DNA of 64,000 bases from NCBI GenBank assembly GCA_002633005.1, contig NMRA01000005.1, positions 537,913 through 601,912 on the forward strand, read 5' to 3'. Positions 11,237 to 22,860 of this stretch are shown here, in pieces; positions within the stretch are counted from its first letter, which is position 1, and each line of letters opens with the position of its first letter. The DNA comes from Phoronis australis. Taxonomy: Eukaryota; Phoronida; Phoronidae. A model generated the notes under the pieces. The model saw only the letters and a program-made list of their open reading frames with translations. It did no database searches and was not told the origin of the DNA. A program made the translations under genes and the position numbers.

Positions 11237-13613
11237 GTGATTTATGTTGAATTATTCAACGGTTCTTTTAAGAACCATTTCACCCGGCCCTTTTAAGGGC
11301 CACTGAACACTTCCCAGAAGAACTGCTCACTTGAGAATGTTGATTTATAAACATACTTTCGTAGTTTTCTCAGTAGGCCTATGTGAACCATAAATCAAAA
11401 ACTGTGCTGCTATTGGCAAGCAGACGACATAATCAGTCGGCACCGAAGTTTCAATTTTGCAATTAATTACCAGTAGTATTGCCAAAAGTACTCACAATAC
11501 AAACACTTCTACTATTGAAAGACTTTGAAAAGCGTTTCAATGCCGAAATTAATATTTTTTTGTTGTTTTGGACAGTAAAGTAGATGCAAATTTTTCTCGT
11601 CAAAATACACTAACCGGAAACTGTACCAGTAAGGTCACGAGAGTTCAGCTAGCACATAAGAAAATGCCGGAGTTGCGAATCTGTTGTCTATAATCTATGA
11701 TTAACCGTACAAGGAATATAGCCTTTTTTCCACGATACTCAAAGTACAACTAGGGATTAGGCAACAGAGATGACTATCAGTGATTACGATAGCACAATGG
11801 GGAAGTCTACTTATCTTAATTTCTTTGCACCCTCTAAGAATGTTGGTGAAATGGTAGAATAGGGGAGAGGGTAATGGGTACTCGGGTACCGTTAGGAAAA
11901 ATTACGTCTTTGCATTCGGTTGATAACTGACAACTGTCAATATGATTTCAGTTGGTTTGCGACACCTTTGCTAGGCCATGCGAAAACAACAGGGATTGCG
12001 GTTCGAATGAATGCTGTTTACAACGTATGGAAGGGTATGTTCTTTGTTGATTAACTTCCTGGCCCTATTGCCGCTCATTCTCGTCCACGTGACACGAGTA
12101 GGATGAGCATTCTGGCAATTTCTGATGTTCGTACTGCTAGCTGTTGCAGTTGAAGCGATGGTGTTTGTTATAAACCATGGTGTTGGTGTCATCTTGGTAT
12201 AGTCTTCAAACACGTCATATGACGATCACATCACGCACTCTATAATTGAATCGAAATGATCTCTGTCCTGATCACGGTTTGAACCGGGGACCTTTTGCTC
12301 ACGATGCACAAATATGCACTTTCAAATTTGGGTAAGTTGTATGGATTTCGGTAATCAATTGGTGGTGCCGATAGCGCAGTGGACTAGAACCTCTGCACGG
12401 TTAACAGAAAGTCCCTTTGTCGGTAGCGACCTTGTTGTCATTTGCAGTTCGGACTCTGCATGCAGTCGCGTCGGCGTCAGCAACTCATTGGCTCTGACTC
12501 CGACGCCACCTCGTTGTTGTCTTGTAGTCGCATCGGCGACAGTGTTATTGAATTGCTGACGGTATCGTCGCTGGTGTTGTCAAAGCCCGGCAGCGAGATC
12601 GGCGATGTCTTGGTCACCCTTACAGTCATGAGCGCCGTCGTCGTATTCTCTCGTCTTATCTTCAGTTCTATGTTATTCATTCGGTTTCGTCAAGTGTTGC
12701 TCCTCAAAGCGCTTTCATTTTTTTGTTTGTTTGTTTGTTTGTACGCACGTTACGTGCAGCATTTTTCGACTCAGTAATCAAGATGAAATACATACTGCAT
12801 ATATCTTGAGGTGTGTTGTTTGTAGGCGAAATCGGACTAATGAGGGCGCCTCCTGGACCATTCTTCAAAATTGATTTCAGCTCGCTGATGTCGTCTGAGT
12901 GTTGCTGTCGTCGTCGACCATATGTTGTCATCGTCTTCGGCCAGTGTAGGCGGCAACCTAGTTGTTCTTGATTGTATTGGCCCCTTGCAGTCGCAGCGAC
13001 GTCTTTGTCATTGCGTTGCTGACGGCTTCGTCATCGGCGATGTCATTGGTGTCCTGGGCGTCGTCTTCGTGGGTGTTCTTGCATTCGTCGTCGACCTCAG
13101 TCGGTTCCAAAGTTCTTTATTCCATTCCGCCACTAGGTGTCGCTTGCCAGAGCGCTTTCATTTTTCACTGTAATAACGTGCTGCTGTAACACCGCCTATA
13201 CTGTGCGATGTACGAAGGTTTCCTCCGAAAGCATTACTTCTGCAGATGAAGCGCGTTTCAGATATTACGAATGAAAGGTGAACTGGCAAATGTACAAATA
13301 CTGACATGAAAATCATGTGCTAATCCATAATTTGTTCTGGTCTGTGTTTGTTTTTTGAACTTGGTGAGATGATGCTTATTTCAGCTGTCCGTAGTCTAAA
13401 TGTTTCTTTTCCCCCTGTCACGTGATGCCAGCTGAAATATAGGTCTGGATCCTTATATCTTATCCCAGAGTCGCGTGATGCCGCTGTGAGGCGCAGGTTT
13501 CAAAATAAGTCAGTGACAGGTGAGAACTGAACTAAGCTATTTTTGCCTTGTAATAAATTCAGGAAAACCATACCAATGACAGTTTAAACAAATCATGACA
13601 TTCCGTTACAGAA
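11237..13613. other. No gene recognised; imperfect GTC/CGT-rich repeat at about 12440-13110
   Basis: Between about 12440 and 13110 the sequence is enriched in GTC, TCG and CGG trinucleotides, and phrases such as TTGCTGACGG and ATCGGCGA recur. The long frames across it on both strands are low-complexity. A GGTGCCGATAGCGCAGTGG word at 12361 resembles a tRNA A-box and could be the head of a decayed SINE. The rest shows nothing. Confidence 0.35.
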
Positions 13614-13948
13614 AGAAACTTTTGAAGACATGTCAACCAAGAGCTCGCCAATCGCAGAGATGTACACCCAAGCCCAAGTATCACGGGATACCTGGAAGGC
13701 AGGATTACTTCTACAGCCACTGTCCATGTGAACACGAGGCGATGGTGTGCCGGTTCCCTGGCACATTCCACTCGCTGACCTCTGACGTCGAGACACAAGA
13801 TTATTACTTTTACTCGTCTTTGATGGGTCCGCAAGATGTCCATCAAGTTATGGACAAGTTACACGGCAGATGTCTGGTAGCAGCGGGAGAGAAGAAACAC
13901 GCGTCACAGTCATTTTTAAAATATCCAGCACAAATTATTGAAGAATGA
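13614..13948 (+). CDS. Possible last exon of a colipase/prokineticin-like cysteine-rich peptide
   Basis: A frame following a plausible acceptor (CCGTTACAG, ending 13613) runs open to TGA at 13946-13948 with coherent codon choice. It contains RCTPK, then YFYSHCPCEHEAMVCRF about 15 residues later. A CTP followed by an H/K-CPC...C-F pattern is typical of the C-terminal half of prokineticins and of colipase (which has YKCPCE). About 65 polar residues follow, longer than in those families. No upstream exon with signal peptide or first cysteines was located, and the ATG at 13595 would lie before the acceptor. I rate the homology as a suggestion only; it could be an unrelated secreted protein exon or a chance frame. 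Confidence 0.3.
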
Positions 13949-16598
13949 ATTTGTGAATGTGTGATTATCTGAAATGTCTGTTCAAAACACGGGCTGGAAT
14001 ACGCTTTAGTTTGTTGTGAAGTGAACTCGTTTACAGACTAGGCGTAGAGCAATATGCGCTGAACAAACAAACTCTTGACAGGTGTTCACAATACGCCTGA
14101 CTCTATAATTATTGTGAATACCCGCAATTTAATCATTTTGTATTTATTAGTCTAGCCAACGCTATGCTCACTGCTCAAGGTACATTGCAGCCCCCTGCAA
14201 GTGATTGCACCATGTCACAACGACAAGGACCGACCAGTTTGTGCAATAATCGCATAAGGCCAAAAAGCAAAAGCCGATTCTGGTTTTTAACCTGACTTAT
14301 TTTGAGACCTACGCTCACCAACTAAAATTAGACGTTTGCTCGTTTCAGTTTCAACCAAAATTTTGTTTTTTTTTTCTGAAATGCTGTAAAGAAGAACGTG
14401 GACAAGAAGCAGGTTTGCCAAACGATGAGCCTTTCTCGTCTCGGTGGACTTTACTTTTTGAAAAATATGAGCAACTTAAAACATATCGCTCCACCGATAA
14501 GATGTTCAAAAACGAGAAACATGCGTTCGGTTTTACAAAAGTTACTGAAGATAAAGACGTGGTCTTACAATCCCACGTCACAATTCCTGAAAAAAAGGTT
14601 TAGCGAAGTAGTTATGAGCGCATCACAATCCAGAAATAATTAATAGAAAATTTTCAGTAATTAGTAGTTACCTGTTTATTCTCAGACACTTTGCACTTTT
14701 GCCCAAGTGAGATTCAATATTTTTTAGAAATAGTAGTTTTGAGCGTAGATCAAATTTTTAATTCAACTCTTAAGTCACTTTTCAGACCCCACAACCAATT
14801 AAAAGGATATTATACCCTGTTTTGATGATTTCCACCAACGTTCGATCTGTCATCAGCTAATGCATAATTGGCGCCAGTCGCAAAGTTAAAGGCAGGAATC
14901 GACTAAAAAGTCATGCTCATTACGTCACAGATTGGACATTATGGTCCTTGGTGAGTGGTCGTTTCCCACAGTTGCCGTGTAATTCGCTAAAAGCGTAGGT
15001 GACGCTTGCCCGTTCAGCAGACTTAGAAGGGAATCTTCAAAATGTTCTCCATTTTTTCAGGGTTATCGAGCGTTACAGAGCATTATTTTTTGAGAGCAGG
15101 GTGAGGAAGTCGTTTTTAGTATCTGTTAATAACCCGAGACCGGGTTTGGTATCATTTTAAGCTTCTTATTAAATCAGTTACGTTTGCAGGTAAATTTATG
15201 GGTAAGTCCACGCTACTTATCAGCGAAATATGCGAATATGCGCAAAGTGTATTTTTGACTTGTTCCAGATAAATATATTTACATGTCGCAAATTATTCTC
15301 CCAAATATTCTTTTATCACAGATTAGTACTAACAATTTGGGCATGCAATGGCTCGACATGTATTTTTGAATAATTGTACCAGGACTCATGATCTGCTGGC
15401 TTCGGTGTCATCTGAAATGCTCGGAAGCAGAGTCAAAATACGATAAAAATACTCATTACCCATTCAGTTAAAACATCATTGCCCCGAAACAACGGATTCG
15501 CCCATGTCCACAAAGAGAACACGGTAATGTTGACGTACGCGGTAAATGTCCACTACCCGGAAGACAAATCACAGACATACATTCTCGTCTCGCATTGCGT
15601 GAAACGTTTACACTTTGCATTAGTACATCCTTTCTTTGACAGCGCCGTTTTCTGTGGTTGCTGTTTTTCGTGCAGCCTGTAAGCCTGCCAGGTCACAGGC
15701 GAACAGTCAGGGCTCCATAAAAGTTCAAGTCATTTTAATAAGAACACAGAGTCGAGAACTACTTTTTGAGTTGCCATGGACGTCTTTGGCGGAATAAAAG
15801 AAGAAAACTATAATTTAAGCACGCATTCCATTTCCTTTCAGTTTTTATAGACTACAAACAAGTAAATATGTGCCGAACACTGGCAAAAATTGTAGTACAG
15901 CACTCCGCTAAGCACATATTTCGTAATAGTACATCATGCTCTCAATTTCCTTGTAATATTTATAGACTGTAAACGATGAAATAAATACCGTACACATAAA
16001 AAACAGACGAATTGGTTCCAGTCTTGAAACAGGGTAGAAGCCGATTTGTTGTGAGTTTAAAACCTTCTTCGAGTGAATTTTTCATGTCATAGTCGTAGCA
16101 ATCCTTTAGTGAAAGAAGAAAACGCGATTTAAACTTAAACACTGAAACGTAGGCACGTCAGTATGTAAATTATCTTTTCGATATCAGTTAAGTCACCGCC
16201 CAAAACGGCAAAGAACGACCAGATGTAGTTTTGAGCATTCGCTGGTACTCTTGGTATAAGAACAAATCTGCTGCGGTAACCAGACCATACTATAGATTGC
16301 CGCCACGATTTGGGCGCCCTTTCAAAATTATCCCTGACGTGGTCTGGCACTAAATTTACGTGTGTTGCCGTTCGAAGAAGGTTTCAAAACGGTGTTTATC
16401 ATTTTACTGAGGGCCATATTGATTTTGTGAGCTATAGCTCTGCTTCGCCCAGTCCATAAATGCTGTGCAGTACCTACGACCATTTCTGCTAGCATTACGG
16501 CCCTACGTATATAGTGGCTGTCTGCCGTCTTTTCAAACATTCTCTTGCTCTTCATTACCTCATTCATTTGAAGCCACTCTAATAAATTAGTATCACAG
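13949..16598. other. No gene recognised
   Basis: AT-rich sequence. The only coding-like stretch is an open frame at about 14373-14603 (plus) without homology. The last part lies downstream of the patched-domain gene and should include its 3' untranslated region, but I see no unambiguous polyadenylation signal. Confidence 0.4.
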
Positions 16599-19500
16599 TT
16601 AATCATTTCTATCACATTCAGGTGTTTCTTTGTATGGCGGAGGTCGCACCATCTCTTGGCCCTTTGTTTTTTCATCTGTTGACGTGTTTGCGCAGAAGGT
16701 GGTCTCCAATGAAGGTTTGTCACTGAGGGGGTGGACAGTAGAGGTCGCACCGATGGCAAACACTGACAACTTGCACGTTCCCTTTGTGTCAGGGTTTTGC
16801 GCCTTCTGTCTCCCAGTAAGACTCAATAACACAGGCAGAACAACAAGGCCGTGGAAGGCTGATATTACAATAACTAAAAATATTATCTTGAAAAATGTCC
16901 TGATGGTATAGGCGGACGCAAACGCTAAAGGCACGATCCCCAGGATCGTGGAAAGTCCGCCTTGCATTATGGGATATCCCAAGTAACCGAGCGCATCACT
17001 GACCCGCTGTGACGGCTCTTCGTTCTTGCTAACAGAATACACGTACGTAATGTGAGCACAGAAGTCGACACAGAACCCAATACACATAATCAGATTGATC
17101 ATGGCAATTGAGTCAAAGTCCACTCCCCAGAGAGTCATGTATCCTACAACGCCGGTGCAGATACTACAAATGGATAGGAAGACCCAGACCACACATGCTG
17201 GGTTGGGGATGAGCAACAGAGACACGAGAAGCATACTGCCCGTGGCGATGGCAATGTTCTGCATGGTGTTCTTAACCACGGTCACGTACTGGTCGTAAAA
17301 CAAGAAAACGGGGTTGTATACAGTCACTTGCATGTGGGAACCCTCAGCAATGTCCCTTGCGGTTATCATCATGTCTCGCTGCAATTCTGCGTTGTACATA
17401 CCAACAGCACGTACAAAAAATCGGCAGGCTGTAATCGTGTTATTTTCGACAACAATGTCTTTGGAATGTTCCTGAAAAGCTGGCTCGTTTAAAAATCTGT
17501 TTAGTAAAGTGTGCATGTCTCGTGACAGATTGTACCGGTCCGTATAAATCTCGAAGTCACGGAGCCATGATACAGTTTCGTTTTCCTCACCAAAAAAAAT
17601 ATTGTCTGTGAACTTTTTGAGCAAGCGTTTCACACCATCAACGTCAGCTTCAGCTTGGATGTCCAGATTCCCCTTGATGACGACCGATACCGCAGGACCA
17701 TAGTCCTGGAAGAACTCGGCCTCCTGGTCGTAAAATTTAACAGCATAAGAACCATCTTGCGCCAAGTTCTTCATTTTAATGCCCTCCTGCGCACCGACGC
17801 AACTGTGTATGGCCACAGCGAGATACGCGATGAAGACAGCTATGACAACAATTTTAGCGACGGGTTTCGTAATGACTGGGCCATACTTCATTCTAAAGAA
17901 TGCCATTACACCATGTTGATGGTCACGAGATGACTGTGTGTCTGGAAATAAACGCATAATTTATTTATCTGCTGATCACATACAAGTAAAAAAAGTTTCA
18001 CTTTCGAATCTTTGAGCTTTCGTACCACGGATAACGAACCGCTTTGGTGTCTATAGGTTGCTTAAACCAACAAATAAAGTGTTTAAGTTGTACATACACA
18101 GTATTCAAAACAGAAAAACGAGCGACAAGAACACGTGACACTATAGGCGTTGTCACCTCTTGTAGCCTATAGTTCTTTTTTATAGTTCTTGTTCTAGTTT
18201 CACTGATATTAATGAAGATAAAACTCCTTAATTTTTCCTACAGACCTACGTGATGATATGACAGTATAAGCATCTATAAAATGGGTTAATAACCTTTAAT
18301 TTCACCTGCTGCCTTTAGCGAAAAACTTTATTTATCAACACGTGCATTCAGGTAGTCACGTGGGATCTATGTTTCCCAAACCCCATTCAAGGGCGCGTCA
18401 ATGACGGTGGTGTGGTACGAGAGACTTTGCGGCAACAAACATTAGGCTTTACACAACGAAAATAGTGAGTGTTGTCGGTGTTAAACATTTTTTCTTCAAT
18501 AATTCAGCCGACACGATGCAGTGGCGGTCAATTTTCTTGTGCGCAAAACGCATTTTTGTCGAGAACCTGCATTGAAAAATCAGGGATTGGGCCTGAGTGC
18601 ACCTAACTCATATAATAGTAAACGTTCTTGAGACCTCCCTGGTGAACAACGTTCATTAGTTGTCAATATGTTTCGATGAAAATATGTCCATTTTCATTAG
18701 CACCACCTAGTGTGTATTGAAAGTCTCATTAAGGGAAATATGACTGCGTTTCCTCTTTATAGGTGGCGTTTTTATAAAAATGAAACTTTGACATTTGCAA
18801 CGATTGTACCGTTGTCTGATTTGCTCACAGTGCGGCACTGTTCTGATGGCGGTTTTTGGTGCATCCTGAGTATGGTTGAAACCCCCTGAACTTCTTAGTA
18901 GGTCCGTCGCTAATTTATTGAATCCCAGAAAACTTAACTACACTTACCGCATTTCTCAGCCATACGCATGCAGAATATCAAACAATGCCTGCTCTGTTCT
19001 TCACGCTTGCCAGTGAGCGCCATCACGGCGCCGAAGAAAGTGATTTGAAAAATGAAGTCGAACAAAACAGCAACACCCGTGTAGAGACAGAATGTTCTCA
19101 CTGATGGGTAGAACGTAACAGACCCAACGGCGAAGGCTAAACCGTCCGTCAAACTTGTGATCAGTACAGATAGTCCCGCCTCTGAAAATGTCACACCCGT
19201 CCGTTCGACATAACCGCTTTTGACGTCGGTGAGTCGCCACGAGGCCAGCATGACGAACATTCCATCAACGCCAATGGCTGCAAAGAAAGACAGATATGTT
19301 GAACATTCTGGAGATATTGGTGCAGATATTGTATACTAGTCTTACTTTTCGAAATAAAGTTGTCTAAAACATCTTTACTACTATAGTCACAATGGCACAG
19401 TGTCACTTGATTATTTAAAGTGTTATCTACAGGCAGAGAAAGTAACTAGCTTCGCTTTGTGGTGTTCCGACGGCCACAAAACCTAAAGGCTTTCTAGCCA

Positions 19501-20630
19501 TAGTGAAACCTATAGATGAACATATTGCGTGATGTCAATCCAAGTAATTTAAGGCTCATCCCCCGTTCAGTCGAATTCTTACCCAGTATCAGGAAGGGCG
19601 TAGTGGCGACAATTTCAATGAAGTCGATTCCAATGTAGCTAAGTAGTCCAAAGGTTGAAATGACGGCCAGGCCAGCTGACAGCACTCCGGTAAGACCGAG
19701 CAAAGGTTTACTGGTCACCCAATTCATCATCATACAACTTAGAATCGAAAACAAAATGAGAACCGTAAAAGTTATCACGAACAGAGGTATCACACTTAAC
19801 GTTGTATCCACGACAGACTCTTCCAGAGTCTCGGACGTTATGAGTGAAATGTTGATTTTTGGATATGAATTTGCCAACAATTCTGTGGCTGTCTGTGCTA
19901 TCCACTTTGCGCTCTGTTTCTTGGTTTCCTCTGTGTCGTCCCGGAAGTAATATACAAGCTGCATAGCACGTGCTGACAATACATGAGACTCATTTCCAAG
20001 AGTCACACCTCCAAGCGACGAACCAATGAAAACGTTCATTTTATGTTCTTTAATGTGCGGTATGCTTGCTGGTGATACTGTCCGAAGATCGACGTTTATT
20101 TCTGATAATGGGTAAGTCAGGTCAAGAGACGACACAGAAATATTCAAACCAGTTGTTAAAGACAGTAAGAGGTTGTTGTTTGCACATTCGTCGTTCAGAA
20201 TTCTAGCACAGACATCGGCGTAGGTAATGTTATCATAATTTTGCCGTAAGAGGCCGCCATTCATGTCCTTATCTAACTGAACAATGTCGTCATATATGTC
20301 GTCGTGCAGCACTGAACCGCCTCCTCTCGCTGTGACAATAACGCGAATGTACTTTCCAGAATTAGTTGCCCGCATGGCATCGAATTCGTGGGAGGAATTC
20401 TGTGGAAACAGCTCAACAACATTATTCCTTTCCGTTTTGGCTCTTCCGTTCTCCGGGGTGTACAAATATTCTAAATCGGTGTTAATGGAGAGTTTGTAGA
20501 ATCCAGACGCGAGTATTCCAGCTCCAACCAGTGGAAGTATCAGGAATACAAACGGATGCCTAGCAACGAACTTCCCGTAATGATAGAAGAGCCGACTCAA
20601 AGGCCTCTCTATGCAGTCCAGCCGCACCAT
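16599..20630 (-). CDS. Patched domain-containing (PTCHD/PTR-like) RND-family membrane protein
   Basis: Three coding exons on the minus strand (20630-19583, 19277-18948, 17941-16599) join in frame with GT-AG borders into 906 residues. Residues 1-20 (MVRLDCIERPLSRLFYHYGK) and the first membrane span (27-46) resemble PTCHD3-type proteins. A long extracellular loop follows. The sterol-sensing/patched segment begins at about residue 275 and reaches AIGVDGMFVMLASW (350-363), which spans the exon 1-2 junction. The second RND half contains CIGFCVDFCAH in exon 3. The C-terminal tail has a PPPY motif (893-896), a WW-domain ligand. RND-family Patched relatives move or sense lipids at the plasma membrane; the substrate here is unknown. 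A TTATCGTTTCAG acceptor just before the ATG implies a 5' untranslated exon upstream. Length matches the family, and I see no break. The usual GVDD reads GVDG. Confidence 0.9.
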
Positions 20631-21192
20631 CGTTGAGCTGAAACGATAAAGAACGACATCAATAAATAGGTTTACGTTGTTGAATACGTCCCAGCAAGTT
20701 GAGTGCTGTAAACTGCTACCATGGTAACTTGATTTGGCTGCTACAGAAAGTTTGTACCAGTAAAAACACTAAACACTGGTGTTTGAGTAATGAGGCACTT
20801 GCGGCTAGAAACTTGCGCTGCGTTCCGTAGACCCAAGAATCCCACGGAAGATAACGTAAAATTATTTTTAAGGGTGACACTACACTCCTTGGTGACAGTC
20901 TACAACTCCTCTACTTACTACTAAATTACATCTATTGCGTTTGTATTTGTGTCATTTGCATTTTCGTTAAAATATACTATTTAGTATACACCTTGATGAC
21001 GGCTTTTATCATTTGCAATTGAGGTTGGAACAGCAGTTTAAAAGCATAAAATAAATCTGTTTAAGGATAATTATGTAGAACCCTACTATAATGTCAAATT
21101 TGGTCAAATTCAGGATATTATACCTGAAAGATGGATGATCGGATACATATAAAACTTTTAGATACTATGTTTTATGATCTGCTCTCCACAAA

Positions 21193-21250
21193 ACTGTGAG
21201 AAATTGTTTTTACAATTCCATTAAGAATTGTAAAAACAATTTCACACAGT
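21193..21250. repeat. Hairpin, 26 bp arms
   Basis: ACTGTGAGAAATTGTTTTTA at the left is mirrored by TAAAAACAATTTCACACAGT at the right, with a loop of about six bases. The pairing is nearly perfect. It may be the remnant of a tiny inverted-repeat element. Confidence 0.7.
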
Positions 21251-22821
21251 AAAAAAGTACGAGGTGCTACAAAAAATTGGACTTTTATGATTTGCATAAA
21301 ACGTAAATGTACTGTAACAGTGTTTTTGAAATTTCATGTTCAGCATTTAACTAAACAAAATGTGACCGTATAGATAGTGTGGTTTTGCTGCCGTTGTAGC
21401 TTCCCTTTTGAGAAAATGCCACTGTAAAGACATAGTCACGTAACCCAATTAATAGCAGATTGGTAAACAGTCAAAAACCAAATTTCATATCCTTTCTACT
21501 TTCAGAAAACAAATTTACAGTTTTTAGATATTTGGCTTAATACAAAGAGATGACGATATGGTCCTACAAAACCTCAGTTTGCTGCTCGGTATGCAATTCT
21601 AAGAAACTACAACATGAATCGTTGTTACAGGAAATTACATATATTCATAATCACTGAAATTTAAATGAAATAAGTTCGGGAAACAAATGAACTTATCGCT
21701 GTGTCGAAAGACAGCAATTAGAGCACACAAAAACGACATCATTGAATGCTATTAACATAGCAAATTAAACTGGAGAAAACCGGGGCAAGGTTCGGCTAGC
21801 ATTTAATACTCCACTTAACAAGTAGATTTGTGCATTGTGAACAAAAATTCATGATTCTTATTAATATTAAAGACCATCTTTAAAAGTTCTGGATGCAAGC
21901 TAGGTACATGTATAAATTCGCACATGAGCAGGAGAACCTGGAAATGATAAGGCTGTCCTTAGAGCATTGTTTGGTTACGCTAGCCCTACCCGTTAACTCC
22001 TCTGACATCAGATCGGTCGCCAAAATATTTTGTTTTGTTAATTTTCACAGCAATCACCTTCGATTCCTTCTCAGAGTGTAAAATCAAGTTTTAGTTGCGC
22101 AGCATTTTACTGTATGTCACATGAGAATAAATAGAGTTACCAGTCAGTGGACCTTGCGCTGTAGAACATTTTGTGGGCACTTTCACCTGACAATTTTCTT
22201 TTTTACTGAGTAAATAAATGAAGCATTTCTAATTTATTATTGAGAAATATCCAGCTTTGAAGTACGGATTTTTATGTATTAAACTGGCACGTGTGTTGAA
22301 CAGTAGAGGGTGCTATAAACAAACACATCCATTCACAGACTGAGAAATACATATGCGTATCTTTCTATCTATCTATATATCTACCGCGGTTACGAAATTT
22401 TTGGCTGAGAGACACAAAAGTACCATTAAAATGCCCTAGCTGAGTTTCTTAAGTTGTCGATCTTAAATCTGCTCATGAAAAGGCAGATAATAAACATAAA
22501 TTAAAATAGGTGTTAAAATGCCGTTAAAATCTATCATGAATACCGACGTCCTTCTGTTTACTTTGGACACATAATAAAAATATGTTGGTATGCATAACAT
22601 GTACAGAGTATTTTTCTCATTTTTTTCACAAGTCTGGAAGAATAAAAAAAATCAGTCAAGTGAGGCCTGGAGTGGCGAACATTTATATATTAAGTTGTTT
22701 TTATTCACAAAAATAATGTCATGCTGAAAGTAAACCATTTGGGGAAGACGTAAGTTGTTTTGCATTCAAACTCATTTTGAACGAACTTTAACAAAAATGA
22801 AGCCAAAAGCGTAGAGTGAAC

Positions 22822-22860
22822 CATAGACTATAGTACATGGACCGCCAACTATAATCTATG
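22822..22860. repeat. Short palindromic element, second copy of the 5503 motif
   Basis: CATAGACTATAG and CTATAATCTATG form an inverted pair around TACATGGACCGCCAA. The same core occurs at 5507-5530. The minimal size and terminal symmetry suggest a very short MITE or its excision scar. Confidence 0.5.

Noticed and set aside
12240-12470. tRNA-like A-box (GATAGCGCAGTGG) and a reverse-strand GGTTCAAACC B-box
   Set aside because: The two boxes are on opposite strands and no cloverleaf with paired acceptor stem can be drawn. At most this is decayed SINE sequence.
12442-13189. Several overlapping Val/Ser-rich frames on both strands
   Set aside because: They follow directly from the GTC/CGT-rich low-complexity sequence and have no domain or splice support.
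14373-14603. Open frame rich in charged residues (GLPNDEPFSSRWTLLFEKYE...), possibly an exon
   Set aside because: No homology is recognised, there is no in-frame ATG near its start, and the poly-T acceptor lacks a clean AG at a useful position. Could still be a real short exon, but not supported.
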